Assembly: GCA_920105625.2 (NCBI GenBank)
Contig: OV050030.1
Location: 137,133,918-137,197,917, forward strand
Source of the DNA: Clusia tigrina
Lineage: Eukaryota > Arthropoda > Insecta > Diptera > Clusiidae
Direction: 5' to 3'
Length of the DNA: 64,000 bases
The notes beneath the pieces are model-generated. The model did not search any database. It was not told where the DNA came from and was given only the letters and a program-made list of their open reading frames with translations. Of this stretch, positions 24,358 through 34,977 are shown one piece after another. Position 1 is the stretch's first letter; each line of letters begins with the position of its first letter. The translations under genes and the position numbers were made by a program.

Positions 24358-24845
24358 CGGCCCTATTCTGGCGAGACTTACAAGCTCACCTGATTCCGTA
24401 ATAGTGAATATTTGACAAATAGTAATATTCGGTATTCTGACAGAGAATTCAAAGCTCTTTTATTTACTATTTAGTAAATGGCGCGAAAGGTATTGACAGT
24501 GAGTATATATTACAATTTTTTGTGGTAAAATGGAAAAAGAAGTAGTGTTTTTATTAATGGAAGAGGAAAACGAGAGAAAAAATTAAAAAGGCGTCGAAGA
24601 TTAAAACATATGCGAGACTGTAGTGATCCATTTTCACTCAGTGAAGTATTTTCAACACAATTACCGCCTCAGCCGATCGCAGTGTCGCAGGCTAATCGAG
24701 CAGTTACGCAAAAAACATTTGCAGTTCGCAGTACGCATCATATTTTTTTGAACAGAATTCTTGCCTGCCAGCAGTTTGGGATTGTGGCTCAAAAATGCAC
24801 AGCAACGTAGCTGCTATTGAGTTGCTCGCTCAAATTTTATTTTTT
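24358..24845 (+). pseudogene. Possible Harbinger-type relic, unit 3
   Basis: Same relic as at 7812-8310. A private deletion of about 10 bp (GCAGTACGCATC near 24728) shifts the frame and shortens the frame after the internal stop. Confidence 0.33.
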
Positions 24846-24851
24846 TTTATA

Positions 24852-24905
24852 TTATATATATATATATAAATCTTAGATTTTTATAATATGTATATATATA
24901 TAATA
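24852..24905. repeat. Short TA-rich tract, unit 3 end
   Basis: Short TA allele with the CTTAGATTTTTATAATA motif. Confidence 0.85.
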
Positions 24906-24979
24906 ATTTAATTTTTTTTTATATTATATATACATAAATCTTAGATTTTTATAATATATATAATTTCCTCGTTATATAT

Positions 24980-25192
24980 TTGAATTTTTGTTTCATGAAT
25001 TTTATCTTTAACGAGCGGGGTCAACAGGAAATTTTTGGAGCCTACGAAATTTTTAATGAGGAAATCAGCTTCTCTGAATGTCCAAAGTTCCAGGAAAAAC
25101 TATTGCCGTACGAATTGTATGGTATACCAGACAAACGGTCTCATAAGGCCTCAACAATTTGGCTTCCAAAAGATTTAGGAGTTACTAAGTAG
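24980..25192 (+). CDS. Unknown 70-codon ORF, second open copy
   Basis: Identical to the frame at 16730-16942 except for one substitution (S to F in KSQEKLL, now KFQEKLL). Unidentified. Confidence 0.3.
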   Translation: MNFCFMNFIFNERGQQEIFGAYEIFNEEISFSECPKFQEKLLPYELYGIPDKRSHKASTIWLPKDLGVTK

Positions 25193-25304
25193 GAGCTCTT
25201 CTTTATTTCGAACATTTCGCCTCCACACCTCTGGCATCTCGAAATCGTTTTTCTGTATTAAGTGTGGATTTCGAAAGGGCTTTGGTAGAAGAGGAAACCC
25301 TCAT

Positions 25305-26750
25305 CGCATTCGCAAGCAGAGCGCTTAGTGAGACGGAGAAGAGATACTCCACAATAGAAAAGGAATTTCTTGCCATAGTATGGGCTACAAAGAATTTTAG
25401 AGCATATCTGTTAGGTCGCCCATTTAAGATATACACTGATCACCAGCCGTTGAGAGATATAGCCAATTTGAAAGACCAAACGTCTAGGCTAGCCAGGTTC
25501 AGACACAAATTGTCTGAGTATGATTTTGAAATCATATACAAACCTGGGAAAAAGAATTTAAATGCGGATGCGCTTAGCAGAGTACCGCAGGCACAGAAGG
25601 TATCAGTAGTGCAAACTAGGGCCAAAGCAAGGTCAGAGAAGAAGGCCGAGAGAATGCAAGAAGATAAAATTGATGCTACAAGAGATGTTAGCAATCCAGG
25701 TTTCGATGCCAATGAACAAACAGCCAGTAATGTGGAATGGCTGGAGGATAAAAAAGATATCCAGGCTGTGTTAAAGGGTTTCCATGATTCACTTCTAGGT
25801 GGACACCAGGGATTCTGCAAAACCCATGACAGAATTAGGCGAGTATACGGATGGAAAGGTATGCTCAAAGACATTAAAAAGTATATAAAGAGTTGTCCAA
25901 AGTGTCAGGCCAACAAGAGTTCAAGGCTTACAAAGATGCCAATTGTGTTAACTGACACACCAAAACAGCCATTTGATAAAGTTCATATGGATATTGAGGT
26001 ATTTTACCTGAGGCAGTTTCTGGAAATAACGTTTCGGAAAATAAAACGTTCCAAGATGATTTCTCAAAGTATATGGCGTGCGTGGCTATACCCGATGCTG
26101 AAGCAAGTACGGTGGCCAAAGTATTCTTTGACGAAATTATAGTACGGTACAACATACCTAAGGTTTTGATAACCGACAATGGCTCAAATTTTGTATCGAA
26201 ACTATTCTCAGAAACGTGAAAATGCTGGGAATCAAGAAATTGCATATAACACAATATCATGCGCAGTTTTGCCAAGGAAGACGGCTCGAATTGGGATCAA
26301 TGGTTGACTACTGCAATGCATGTACATAATAATACTGTGCATGTATCAACGAAGCAAACTCCGTTTAGGACGCTCTACGGGTTTGATTTCAATATGCCAG
26401 CAAATTTGAAGCGCAAATGTGCGCCAGTGTACAATGCTGATGACCCCAATAAAGTGAAAAAATATCAGTTACGGCGAGCGCTCGAATTGGTTAGAGAAAA
26501 CCAGGATTGTGCTAAACGAGTAGCCAGGGAAGCCTATAACAAGGTACTAAACCCAGTAGTCTTTCATGTGGGTGACCAGGTACTAATGAAGAATCAGGCT
26601 AGAAGAAACAAATTCTCACCTGTTTGGATAGGTCCGTATTCAGTAGCAGAAATCCGCAGCCCGGTTACAACAGTCATAACAATTAAGGGCAAGAATAAGA
26701 AGCTACATAATAATTTGTTGAAATTATTCCATACAAGGCCACACAACTAA
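25305..26750 (+). pseudogene. A2 pol fragment, unit 4
   Basis: Same inherited lesions plus a private single-base deletion (GAAACGTGAAAATG near 26217, where other copies have GAAACGTGTAAAATG). This further breaks the integrase segment after the second Asp. It shares the DIANLK and QEDKIDA variants with unit 3. Confidence 0.88.
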
Positions 26751-29322
26751 AGACATGTGTTAACAGTGTTTTACAAGAGTAAGCACAAGAAAAACAACAT
26801 AAACAAACTGAAATAGCGTACGTGTGTGTATCAAATAACACAGATACCGCCGATTTTCAAAGTCAATGCCAGTAGAAGTGTGCCGCTTAAACTCGGGCGA
26901 GTAAGAATTGACGTAAGAAAAATATGCTTATTAGGAACTCTGGCCGAACGAAGCACAGTAGAGGATAATATATTAAATAATAAGAAACGGGTTTATTGGA
27001 CACAATTTAAAAAATAAAATTACAAGACAGTCGTGGGTAAGTAATTTAAACTAAACGTAGAATATATACACACATACACACGACAGTTAATGAAATGAAA
27101 TACGATGCGTAAGCAGTAGCGCCGGCACCGTTGGTGAAGTAAGTATATATGTATGTAGCTGTATAATGTACAGAATGAATGTACGAAGGTATATTTAAGC
27201 AAGTAAGTAATTTTGTAAATAGGCATGGGTATGGCCATATAAGTAAGTATGTAGCGACATATGATTAGGAATTGGGAATTTGCAGATACTGCAGCAGGCT
27301 ATATAAAAATATACATAGGTTTTTACTGTTTATTGATTAGGAAATTAGCGTATGGAAAATTGAAGAAATGTATATGTTGAGATATAAAAAAAAATGTATA
27401 GGTTAATTGGGAAAATAACGTTAGCAATTAATAATAAGTAATTTAAAGCGCCTCGAATGTATGTATGTAGCCATATACGACCTAATTACAGGGTGTAGGA
27501 AAATACAATCGTTAATGGGTATATACATACCAGGTTATAATTAAATTTAAAGCCAATAAAATGAGTGAATGCGATGAAAAATATAGTCATGCAATGGACA
27601 AAGTTTTCACATTAAGTAAGATAAGCAACTAGTTTTGCCAAGAATTGATATAAAAAAAAAATTTATTTTTTTTTTTGGCGGCATATAATTTAATATAGAA
27701 AATAATTGTTATGTTTAAAAAAATGTATAATAGTTAATTAATAGTATTTGTAAAGGAAATAGTTTTTGTTACTTATTTATAGTTTGTTTGTTAAGATGTA
27801 GTAGATAAGCGATATATAGATTTAAATACAATTTACTGTTTACGTTAGGAAAAATATTAAAAATTGAATGAATGTAATAGCTATTGTTTTTAGATATTCA
27901 GGCGTTGGTGAACAAACAAGGACATCTTGAGGGTTCAATATGGTGCAGCATGAGCCTGGAAGGGACTTCCTGCAGCGTCGAAGACGGAGTAAGATGTTAA
28001 CTAACATCCAGGAGACCGGCAGATGAAATGCACGAGCAACGAACAAAAATCTGACTGAAAAAGAAGAAGTGAGAATACATGGAAGAAGGGTAATCAGTAA
28101 GCCACGAAGGAATAAAGACGAGATTGGCAACGATGATGTCCAGAGATAATTTTTGGTTGGAAGAAAATAAATCTGATAATTAGTCAGAATTCATTTTTAT
28201 ATGAAAGAGTGGAAGAGCTTCCAACTTCCCATGTGCGAGATGACTACGATTTCAGCTTATGAAAAAATGGAGATGGTATCGGCTGAATACAATAGTCTCT
28301 ATCTAACAAGTAAAAGTATAATAATACTTGAGGTTTATTGCATAACTGACGAAATGGCATGAAACACACTAACACGTACGTTGCCCGTATAAAAAATCCA
28401 ACGTGTCTGCCATTATTACATATTGTATTATAGTCTAGAAAGAGGAAGAGATAATTTTAGCCACAACCCGAGGTTACTCCATAATTTTAGCGAGAAACGG
28501 CTATAGTAACAATAACAGCCACACCTACCATCGTTCAATTAGCTTCACAGGATAATCTCCTGACGCAAAAAATCGTTTTAACCACGGAAAGATCAAGCAC
28601 AACATAGTTAAGCTTTGTCGGCTAACTTCATAACGATTTCCCCAACTAAGTAAATATACACTACACTGTCAGTTACTAAGCGAATATTGATTTTGACTTC
28701 GTCAGAAGCGCATCTAGTCGCACAACCTTCCATCATCTTGGCACGTACCGGTCTAGAAAGAAGGGAGGGGTATGCGGAGTTCATCGAGGGACTTTACTCC
28801 TACAACGACAGCCGTCAACCGGATCAGCAGGTAGCAGAGGTCGCAGTATAACATAAGATTTTAGGTATAAAATATCGTAGTATAATATAGGATTTTAAGT
28901 ATAGAGTTATATTGTATTATCACTAGTTATTTGAAATTGTTTATACGCCAGTCAGAAAAGAGTCGAAGAAGGACCAAATATAAAAAGGGGAATATAACGA
29001 AAAAGAAAAGAAAAAAAGAAAATTAGAAGTAAAAGTACAAAACAAATTTTAAAAAAACTATAAAAGATGTACAAAAAGAAAAAAACTATAAAAGAAGTAG
29101 CAAAGAGAAAAAAAAACAAAACAACACAAAAGTAAAAAAAAAGAAAACAACAACAGAACCCAAGTAAGGCGATTTTAAAAAACAAAAAAGAGGAAAAAAT
29201 TATATATATGTATTATAGGTTTAAGAAAATGCACGGATTGTTCAAAGTGCAGAAAAAAATAATATTGTAAAAGATTTATTAGAAGTTAGTTGCACTAATT
29301 TCTTTTAGAAAGAGGGGAGGGA
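26751..29322 (+). other. A2 3' noncoding region, unit 4
   Basis: Equivalent to 1957-4527. Near 28560 it matches unit 2 (CCTGACGCAAAAAATCG) but near 28720 it matches units 1 and 3 (CCTTCCATCATC), which shows block-wise exchange inside the array. Confidence 0.72.
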
Positions 29323-29827
29323 TGTTGTGCGTTAGAATCAAGCTACCTACGAGTAGTTGACTCACAGTACCGACTCCTAACAGATGCCACACATTCTGTG
29401 TGATTAGCATGGTTAAAGTAATTTAAGAGCAATACATACTATTAGGATCTAACTATTCTAAATTAATATTATCTGTGTAATATTTATTATGTAAACTTTT
29501 AGGGTGTTACAGTTCCCCAGTCAAGTCGACGGAGGGCATTGTAATTTAGAATGCACCGTCGATACTTTTACAGTAGGTCAGTTGGCTCGACCAACTGACA
29601 CCAATTAGCAGGTGCGGAACTGGAACACCAGAAAGGTCAGTTCACAGACTGAGATTACTGTTGGGAAATAGTATATAAGAACTAGTATTTTAAGAATAAA
29701 GCGTCTTGTTGTTCTAAAACCGAAAGTGGTGAAGTGTTTCATTTCAGAGAGTGTCTTGAAGTTCTCAGTCACGCGCCCAGCGAACCGAGAAAGGACGTCT
29801 CCCGACAAGCAACGAGGGACACCAACA
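29323..29827 (+). repeat. 3' LTR of A2, unit 4, longer version (505 bp)
   Basis: Same ends as the other A2 LTRs but about 55 bp longer. The segment from about 29430 to 29490 (GCAATACATACTATTAGG onward) is absent from units 1-3. Element A also has a longer LTR in this area, so the short form is probably a deletion. Confidence 0.82.
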
Positions 29828-30680
29828 AATTGCATATAACCTAGGATGTCTGTGGTTTAAGTTTGTAGAGAATTGATTTGGCGGTATAATTTGTTTTGCC
29901 TTTGTGTTAATTTCTGACTTTGATTTGTGAATACTTTATTTGTGCGCGCTTTTGTTTTAGTAAATCGTACATAGATCATCCACTGTAATTTACAATGTGG
30001 CTCCCAGCCCAATTGTTGCTTTTTTAATGTTTGTATCATTCTAAGGTTTATTGCATGCAATTAAATTATCTAAATCTCACATATTACACATACAGCTGGA
30101 TAAGTGCAATATCTCTTGATATGTCGAAATTCATTGTAATTGCTGCATTGGGGAGGACCAATACGTTTCTTAAGTTCTTGTAAAGTGACATACCATGCAA
30201 GCGATCAATGGTACGTGTAAGGACACTTTGATGACACCTTTACCTCTTCAACTTCTAATTTCGTTATGAATCCCGAATGAATCCCGTTATGAATGTCCAG
30301 GTACCCACATAATTTTGGTAGTGTTACAGAAGAATCTTGCAAAGTTTTGTATGAGGGGTGTCGTTTGAGTGATTGCGAACGGCTTCAATTATTTATTTAC
30401 TGTCACTGCATATAATATAATTCTTTCTACCTTGGGAAATAAAGATAATTGATTCAAGTAAAGCTAGTACTACAAATATAAATACCGAGCAGTACCAGTG
30501 AAAGGCATAGACAGCGATAGTAACACCGATACCTTTTGTACCTGCAAACGAAGTTTTGGTGTCCGATTTTAATCCATCAATATAAATAAACTCCCATGAA
30601 TTATTAAATGTCACATTAAGGCTTCATAATGTAACTGTAACTGTATTGACTGATGGAGTGTTTAGAATGCCTTATTAGAA
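29828..30680. other. Unrecognised stretch, unit 4
   Basis: Equivalent to 4978-5829; nothing recognised. Confidence 0.5.
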
Positions 30681-31239
30681 ATTTTTTGTTTTTGCCTGCA
30701 CCAAGGGCAAGTCGGCGGAATCTGCGCTTCACGTGCTCATTTCGTAAGTAGATAAATCACTTGCCTTCAAGGAATAACCTCTTGGCGCTTTCTCGACATT
30801 GAAGGCACATTTAACAATCTGTGCCCCAATGCCATAGTCACAACTCTATTAGATCTGAATCTAGACGTTGGTCGTGTCAAATTGACTGAGCATCTCCTCC
30901 GTATTGGCAATGCTGTCAGAGCTATCTGAAAAGCGAATCTATGCACTAGATACCATGACTAACTGGAACACCGAATTTGGGCTCAGCCTAAACCCAGCAA
31001 AGCCTGAAGTCATGCCGTTCACTAGAAGGTACAAAATACCTTCCTCCATTTTGCCCAAGATTAACGGCACTACGCTTAGATTAAGCACTAAAGTCAAATA
31101 TATGGGTCTGATAATCGATCTGAAGCTCAGCTGAAATATCAATCTAGCTACAAGGCTCCGTAAAGCATCGTGTGCGCTGTATTGCTGTAAGAGGGCAGGG
31201 TGCACTAGATGGGGTCTACAACCACGAATCATGCTCTGG
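30681..31239 (+). pseudogene. Non-LTR RT relic, unit 4, left part
   Basis: Left half of the relic, with motif A and the thumb-like segment. It is cut by element A after ATGCTCTGG. Sequence variants match unit 2 (TMTNWNTEF). It continues at 41898. Confidence 0.72.
31236..31239. other. Target-site duplication of element A, left (CTGG)
   Basis: The four bases before the LTR are repeated at 41894-41897. The uninterrupted units read ATGCTCTGGCTCTATACGG at this point, which confirms a single CTGG before insertion. Confidence 0.95.
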
Positions 31240-31712
31240 TGTTGTGAGTTAGAATCAAGCTACTTACGCGTAGTTGACTCACAGCACCGGCTCCTATTAA
31301 ATTCATTAAGAACGCACATATTTTTAGGGTGCAAATATTGAAAATGAACAGTAATTATTCATTAATTATGATGTAAACTTTTAGGGTGTCACAGTTCCGC
31401 AGTCAAGCTGACGAGGGGCATTTAGAATGCACCGACGACACTTTTACTTGCAGTAGGTCAGCGGGCTTGAGCAACTGACACCAAATAACAATTGCGTAAC
31501 TGGAACACCAGAAAAGTGAAGACGTAGACTGTAATGTTTATTTGTAAATAATATATAAGAACTAGCATTTTAAGAATAAAGCTCTCTTGTATTTTAAACT
31601 GAAAGGTGAAAAGTGTTTGTACTTTACGTTAGGGTTTTGATTTTGCAGCCACGCGCCCGGAAGAACTACGACAGGACGTCGCCCGCCAAGCAAGGACACG
31701 AGATCCCCAACA
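31240..31712 (+). repeat. 5' LTR of element A (473 bp)
   Basis: It runs from TGTTGTGAGTT to CCCCAACA. A TATA box (TATATAAG, about 31552) and AATAAA (31575-31580) are visible. It differs from the 3' LTR at three positions: A versus G in AATAATATA, A versus G in TTGTATTTT, and A versus G in the final CCCCAACA. Confidence 0.95.
31552..31559 (+). promoter_or_regulatory. TATA box of element A
   Basis: TATATAAG in the 5' LTR. Transcription would be expected to start some 25-30 bp downstream, giving an R region in the last quarter of the LTR. Confidence 0.6.
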
Positions 31713-31715
31713 TTT

Positions 31716-31730
31716 TGGCGCAGCCGGTCT
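31716..31730 (+). other. Probable primer binding site of element A
   Basis: TGGCGCAGCCGGTCT starts three bases after the 5' LTR. The leading TGG matches the CCA end of a tRNA, as usual for Ty3/gypsy. I cannot name the tRNA without searching. Confidence 0.6.
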
Positions 31731-32685
31731 AAAGGACCTATTGGAGCAATCCCAGGGCAAGGAACCCTGAAGCAGAGAGGCATCCTGCAACGAATTCGAA
31801 GGACCTCATCTAAGGACACTGTGGAAAAAAGGATGTCATCGGGAAAAATAATGGTGAGTAGAGTGTATAGTAGCGTAAAATAAGTAGATACTTCTGCGAC
31901 CCTGAAGGCGCCGTAGCGCTGGTCAAAGAAGTCGCAACCTATAGGCGCGTTTGCGCTGTTGCTCGCAGCTTTGAATGGCAACCATAAACCGTCAGTATGA
32001 TCGGACGGTCTATGTATGTTCATCCTAGCTGTGAGGATTTTTTTTTAGGGGATTTGTGTTTGTTTGTCGGTAGGGACATTTATACGATTCAATTTATATT
32101 GTTTTGAAATCAAAATAAAGATTGATTTAAATATTTGGCATTTTGAGTTTAGGGTATTAGGTGAAGAGGTGCAGACAACACGTGTTGTTGCATCAAAGTT
32201 TTTTGTAGTTCGGAAACTACGATTTGCGTAGCAATGTTGAAGAAAATATTTAAATGCTATTATTATTTGGCGCATACGTTACGGGTTTATTTTTAAATAT
32301 GGATTCAGATTTCCGGGAATGAATCAAGACACTTTTGCCGGTAAATCAAATTTCGGTTTTTACAAACATATGGCCTTTTCTATGGATGTATTAAAGATGG
32401 TGAGAGGAAAACAAGGAGTATTGGTGAGGAAGTCAAGGACCAATTTGCATTGATGGAAGGACTTAATGGACGCCGGTAGACAGCGGATATGGAACTTTGT
32501 GATGGAAAACAAGTATAGCAGAATATGTATATAAATAGAATTTACGGTGGAATGTTTTTTTTTAAATTTGTATTTATCAATAAGTAAGATGGAATAAAAT
32601 ATTGGGATAAGTTAATAACAAGTTTTATCAATTATTGGATTTTTATTTGTAATTGGGATACGACATCTGTTCTGGCATTTGGGAT
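31731..32685 (+). other. Leader of element A
   Basis: About 0.95 kb precedes gag. It contains a short upstream ORF from ATG 31833 that spans a consensus-like splice donor (ATG|GTGAGT near 31853), and a T-tract followed by AG at about 32048 that could act as acceptor. No long ORF. The packaging signal presumably lies here (inference). Confidence 0.55.
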
Positions 32686-34977
32686 ATGACGAAGGAAGCG
32701 CAAGGGTTACTGCTGAGACAGGAACAAATTGGCGAAACGATTGAAAAGCTGGTCCGTAACTTTAAGAAAGACGGCAAGTTACGTAAGGACAACGTGTATT
32801 ATCGCAAGCGAATAACACAGTTGCGAGATCTGGGGAGAGAGTTCAACAATAATCACGGACTGTTGTTACCTCACGCAGTTGAGTACGGCAAGGGAAAATA
32901 TTTTGCGGAGAAATACGCAGACTACATAAATAGTCTGGTCAACGAATGGGCAGATACATTTAGTTCTGAATTGGAAGGACTAGGGCAACAAACAGTGAGT
33001 TTGGTTTCGCCAGACGAGGAAATAAGGAACAGATTAAAATCAATACAGTCAGAGGTGAAACTGTTTACTGGGAAAATAGTTGACCAGTTCGAAGCAAGTA
33101 CAAGCAGGGAAGAAGCTCAGGAATTGTGGAAGCAGGCGAATGCCGGAGGAGCTGTGTCACCATTAGAAGTAGCGGATCAAGCCTTTACGGCAATCCAAAG
33201 AAGAACAGAAGAAAAGTTATTCAGTTTTCATAAGAAAACAGAAGATTTGAGAGCACAAAAAGAGTATCTTGAGAAGAAGGTAAAGGAACTTTCTCAGAGA
33301 TTGTCGGAAACAGAGGAAGCAGCAACGCTGTTGGAAAAGGAGTGTGCAGGATTGAAAAGAGGACGGGCGACCAATAGCAACCCACATAGAAAGGAGAGAT
33401 CAAAATCAGCATCGGCTGGATTCACACAGACAGTGTTGACATTGCCTCCTGAAGTTCGCTGGCCGGAGTATTTAACTCCGGAAGGGATAGGTCGTGTGGT
33501 AAAGCCTAGATTAGTATTGACTGGAGAAAGTGAAGCGGGATTTTTATTTGACGCGTCGGAAATCGGTGTCGAGCCATTTACTCCAGAACGTCCGGTAACT
33601 AATAAAAATAAGGGGTATACGCCAAAAGAGCCAGAAGCAATAACGGTACAGGACAGGCCTAATACTGTGGACAGTATTTCGCCTGTACGAACAAACGATC
33701 GAAGACTAATTAGTTTGAGTCCGTCATTGGTCAATTACCTCTCAGATCCGGGAGAAGTGAATCTAGGAACGAACCACAAAGATAGCACTCAAGTTTTACC
33801 GGTCATAAGTAAAACAAATAGAAGTAAAATGGGCATTCTGGAAGTAGCTCATGCAGTGGAGAAGCTGGTGCCCATGTTCTCAGGGGTCGAGTTGTATGAT
33901 CTGAGAACTGAGATACGGCGCTTCAAAGAAGGTTGTGAGTTGGCGCAACAGAGTCTTCCGGGAGCAGAAGGGGAACATTTGATAAGATGTATAAGACAAA
34001 GGACCACAGGTGATGCGTTTGATTTACTAGCGCATAGCTCAGTAAGCACCCTGCCGGAGTTATACGCACTTCTAGATCGAACATATTTGAAACAAAAGTC
34101 GTACGACTGTCTTGTACGGGAAATACAGGAATCAACTCAGAAACCAGGGGAGGAATTGAGAGCCTGGGGACGAAGGATCCAGTCTCTGGGGAACGCTGCT
34201 GAGACAGAAGCTAACAGGCAGTTTCCAGGAAATGTCGCAGCATATAAGGCTCAAGTAGAGCGAGCCATGATTTCTGTGTTTAAGGCAGGTCTGATAAATA
34301 GGGACTTGGCGAATTATACTCTTAATCTCACGCAGAGGAGTATGGCAGAATTAGTCGAAGCGGTTTCTTCCGCAGAAGAATCAATCCAACAGCGAGCGAC
34401 AACAGGTGGAATCTGTTGGAATAATGCTCCTGCAGAGGTAGGACCGGTACAACAGCGGAACCCAAGGGGAATCGGCAGATTTTCCCTCCCGCAACAAAGA
34501 GAACAAGGTTGCCTAGTCGAGAGTTTCCAGCCGAGGAAACCCATTTGTTCATTCTGCCATAAGTCAGGCCATACAAGAGACGAATGCATTACACGCAAGA
34601 ATACGCCCTATTGTATGGAGTGCCAAACATATGGTCATGAGGCAAGTAGGCAGTGTCAATTAGACAATAAATGGGATCAAAGTAGAAGGCAGCCAGCTAC
34701 GAGGCGCCCAGATCCAACCTTAAGGGACAACAGGGGTAGTGGTCCTCGAGTCAGCTCAACGAAAGGGATTAACCAAGGAAGAAATCCTTTCAGCACTGGT
34801 AATGGTCAGCAGCGGCCAAACTGGGATACTGGAGGAGGACAAAGGTTAGGCAACACCCAACAGGGGTTGAAATGCTTCTCATGTGGTCGGATGGGACATC
34901 GAGCTGCGGAGTGCAGGGATAGGCAGTTCCAACAGAGGAACCAGGGAAACTTCCAGCGGCCCAGTCGAGGCCAGTAG
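32686..34977 (+). CDS. Gag polyprotein of element A
   Basis: Gag builds the virus-like particle and binds the element RNA in the cytoplasm. The open frame runs from about 32653; the first in-frame ATG is 32686 (MTKEAQGLL), giving 763 residues, long for a fly Ty3/gypsy Gag. The N-terminal third is highly charged with probable coiled coil (around EKKVKELSQRLSETEEA). The capsid-like part follows (VEKLVPMFSGVELYDLRTEI to about SAEESIQQR). Three zinc knuckles end the protein: CSFCHKSGHTRDEC at 34546, CMECQTYGHEASRQC, and CFSCGRMGHRAAEC near 34870; the first and third are CX2CX4HX4C and the second has CX2CX4HX5C. It ends at TAG 34975-34977 after a 55-nt overlap with the pol frame. No interruption is seen. 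Confidence 0.9.
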   Translation: MTKEAQGLLLRQEQIGETIEKLVRNFKKDGKLRKDNVYYRKRITQLRDLGREFNNNHGLLLPHAVEYGKGKYFAEKYADYINSLVNEWADTFSSELEGLGQQTVSLVSPDEEIRNRLKSIQSEVKLFTGKIVDQFEASTSREEAQELWKQANAGGAVSPLEVADQAFTAIQRRTEEKLFSFHKKTEDLRAQKEYLEKKVKELSQRLSETEEAATLLEKECAGLKRGRATNSNPHRKERSKSASAGFTQTVLTLPPEVRWPEYLTPEGIGRVVKPRLVLTGESEAGFLFDASEIGVEPFTPERPVTNKNKGYTPKEPEAITVQDRPNTVDSISPVRTNDRRLISLSPSLVNYLSDPGEVNLGTNHKDSTQVLPVISKTNRSKMGILEVAHAVEKLVPMFSGVELYDLRTEIRRFKEGCELAQQSLPGAEGEHLIRCIRQRTTGDAFDLLAHSSVSTLPELYALLDRTYLKQKSYDCLVREIQESTQKPGEELRAWGRRIQSLGNAAETEANRQFPGNVAAYKAQVERAMISVFKAGLINRDLANYTLNLTQRSMAELVEAVSSAEESIQQRATTGGICWNNAPAEVGPVQQRNPRGIGRFSLPQQREQGCLVESFQPRKPICSFCHKSGHTRDECITRKNTPYCMECQTYGHEASRQCQLDNKWDQSRRQPATRRPDPTLRDNRGSGPRVSSTKGINQGRNPFSTGNGQQRPNWDTGGGQRLGNTQQGLKCFSCGRMGHRAAECRDRQFQQRNQGNFQRPSRGQ

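Larger units (their letters stand above)
17055..25304 (+). repeat. Tandem unit 3 (8250 bp)
   Basis: The first 2 kb resembles unit 4 (same Asp codon and DIANLK variant). The middle 5 kb looks identical to unit 1. The last kilobase again resembles unit 4 (for example TTAAGAACCAATG near 24293). It is therefore a mosaic. Confidence 0.9.

Noticed and set aside
32686..34977. Host coiled-coil gene
   Set aside because: Zinc knuckles, position between primer site and pol, and LTR flanks show it is Gag.
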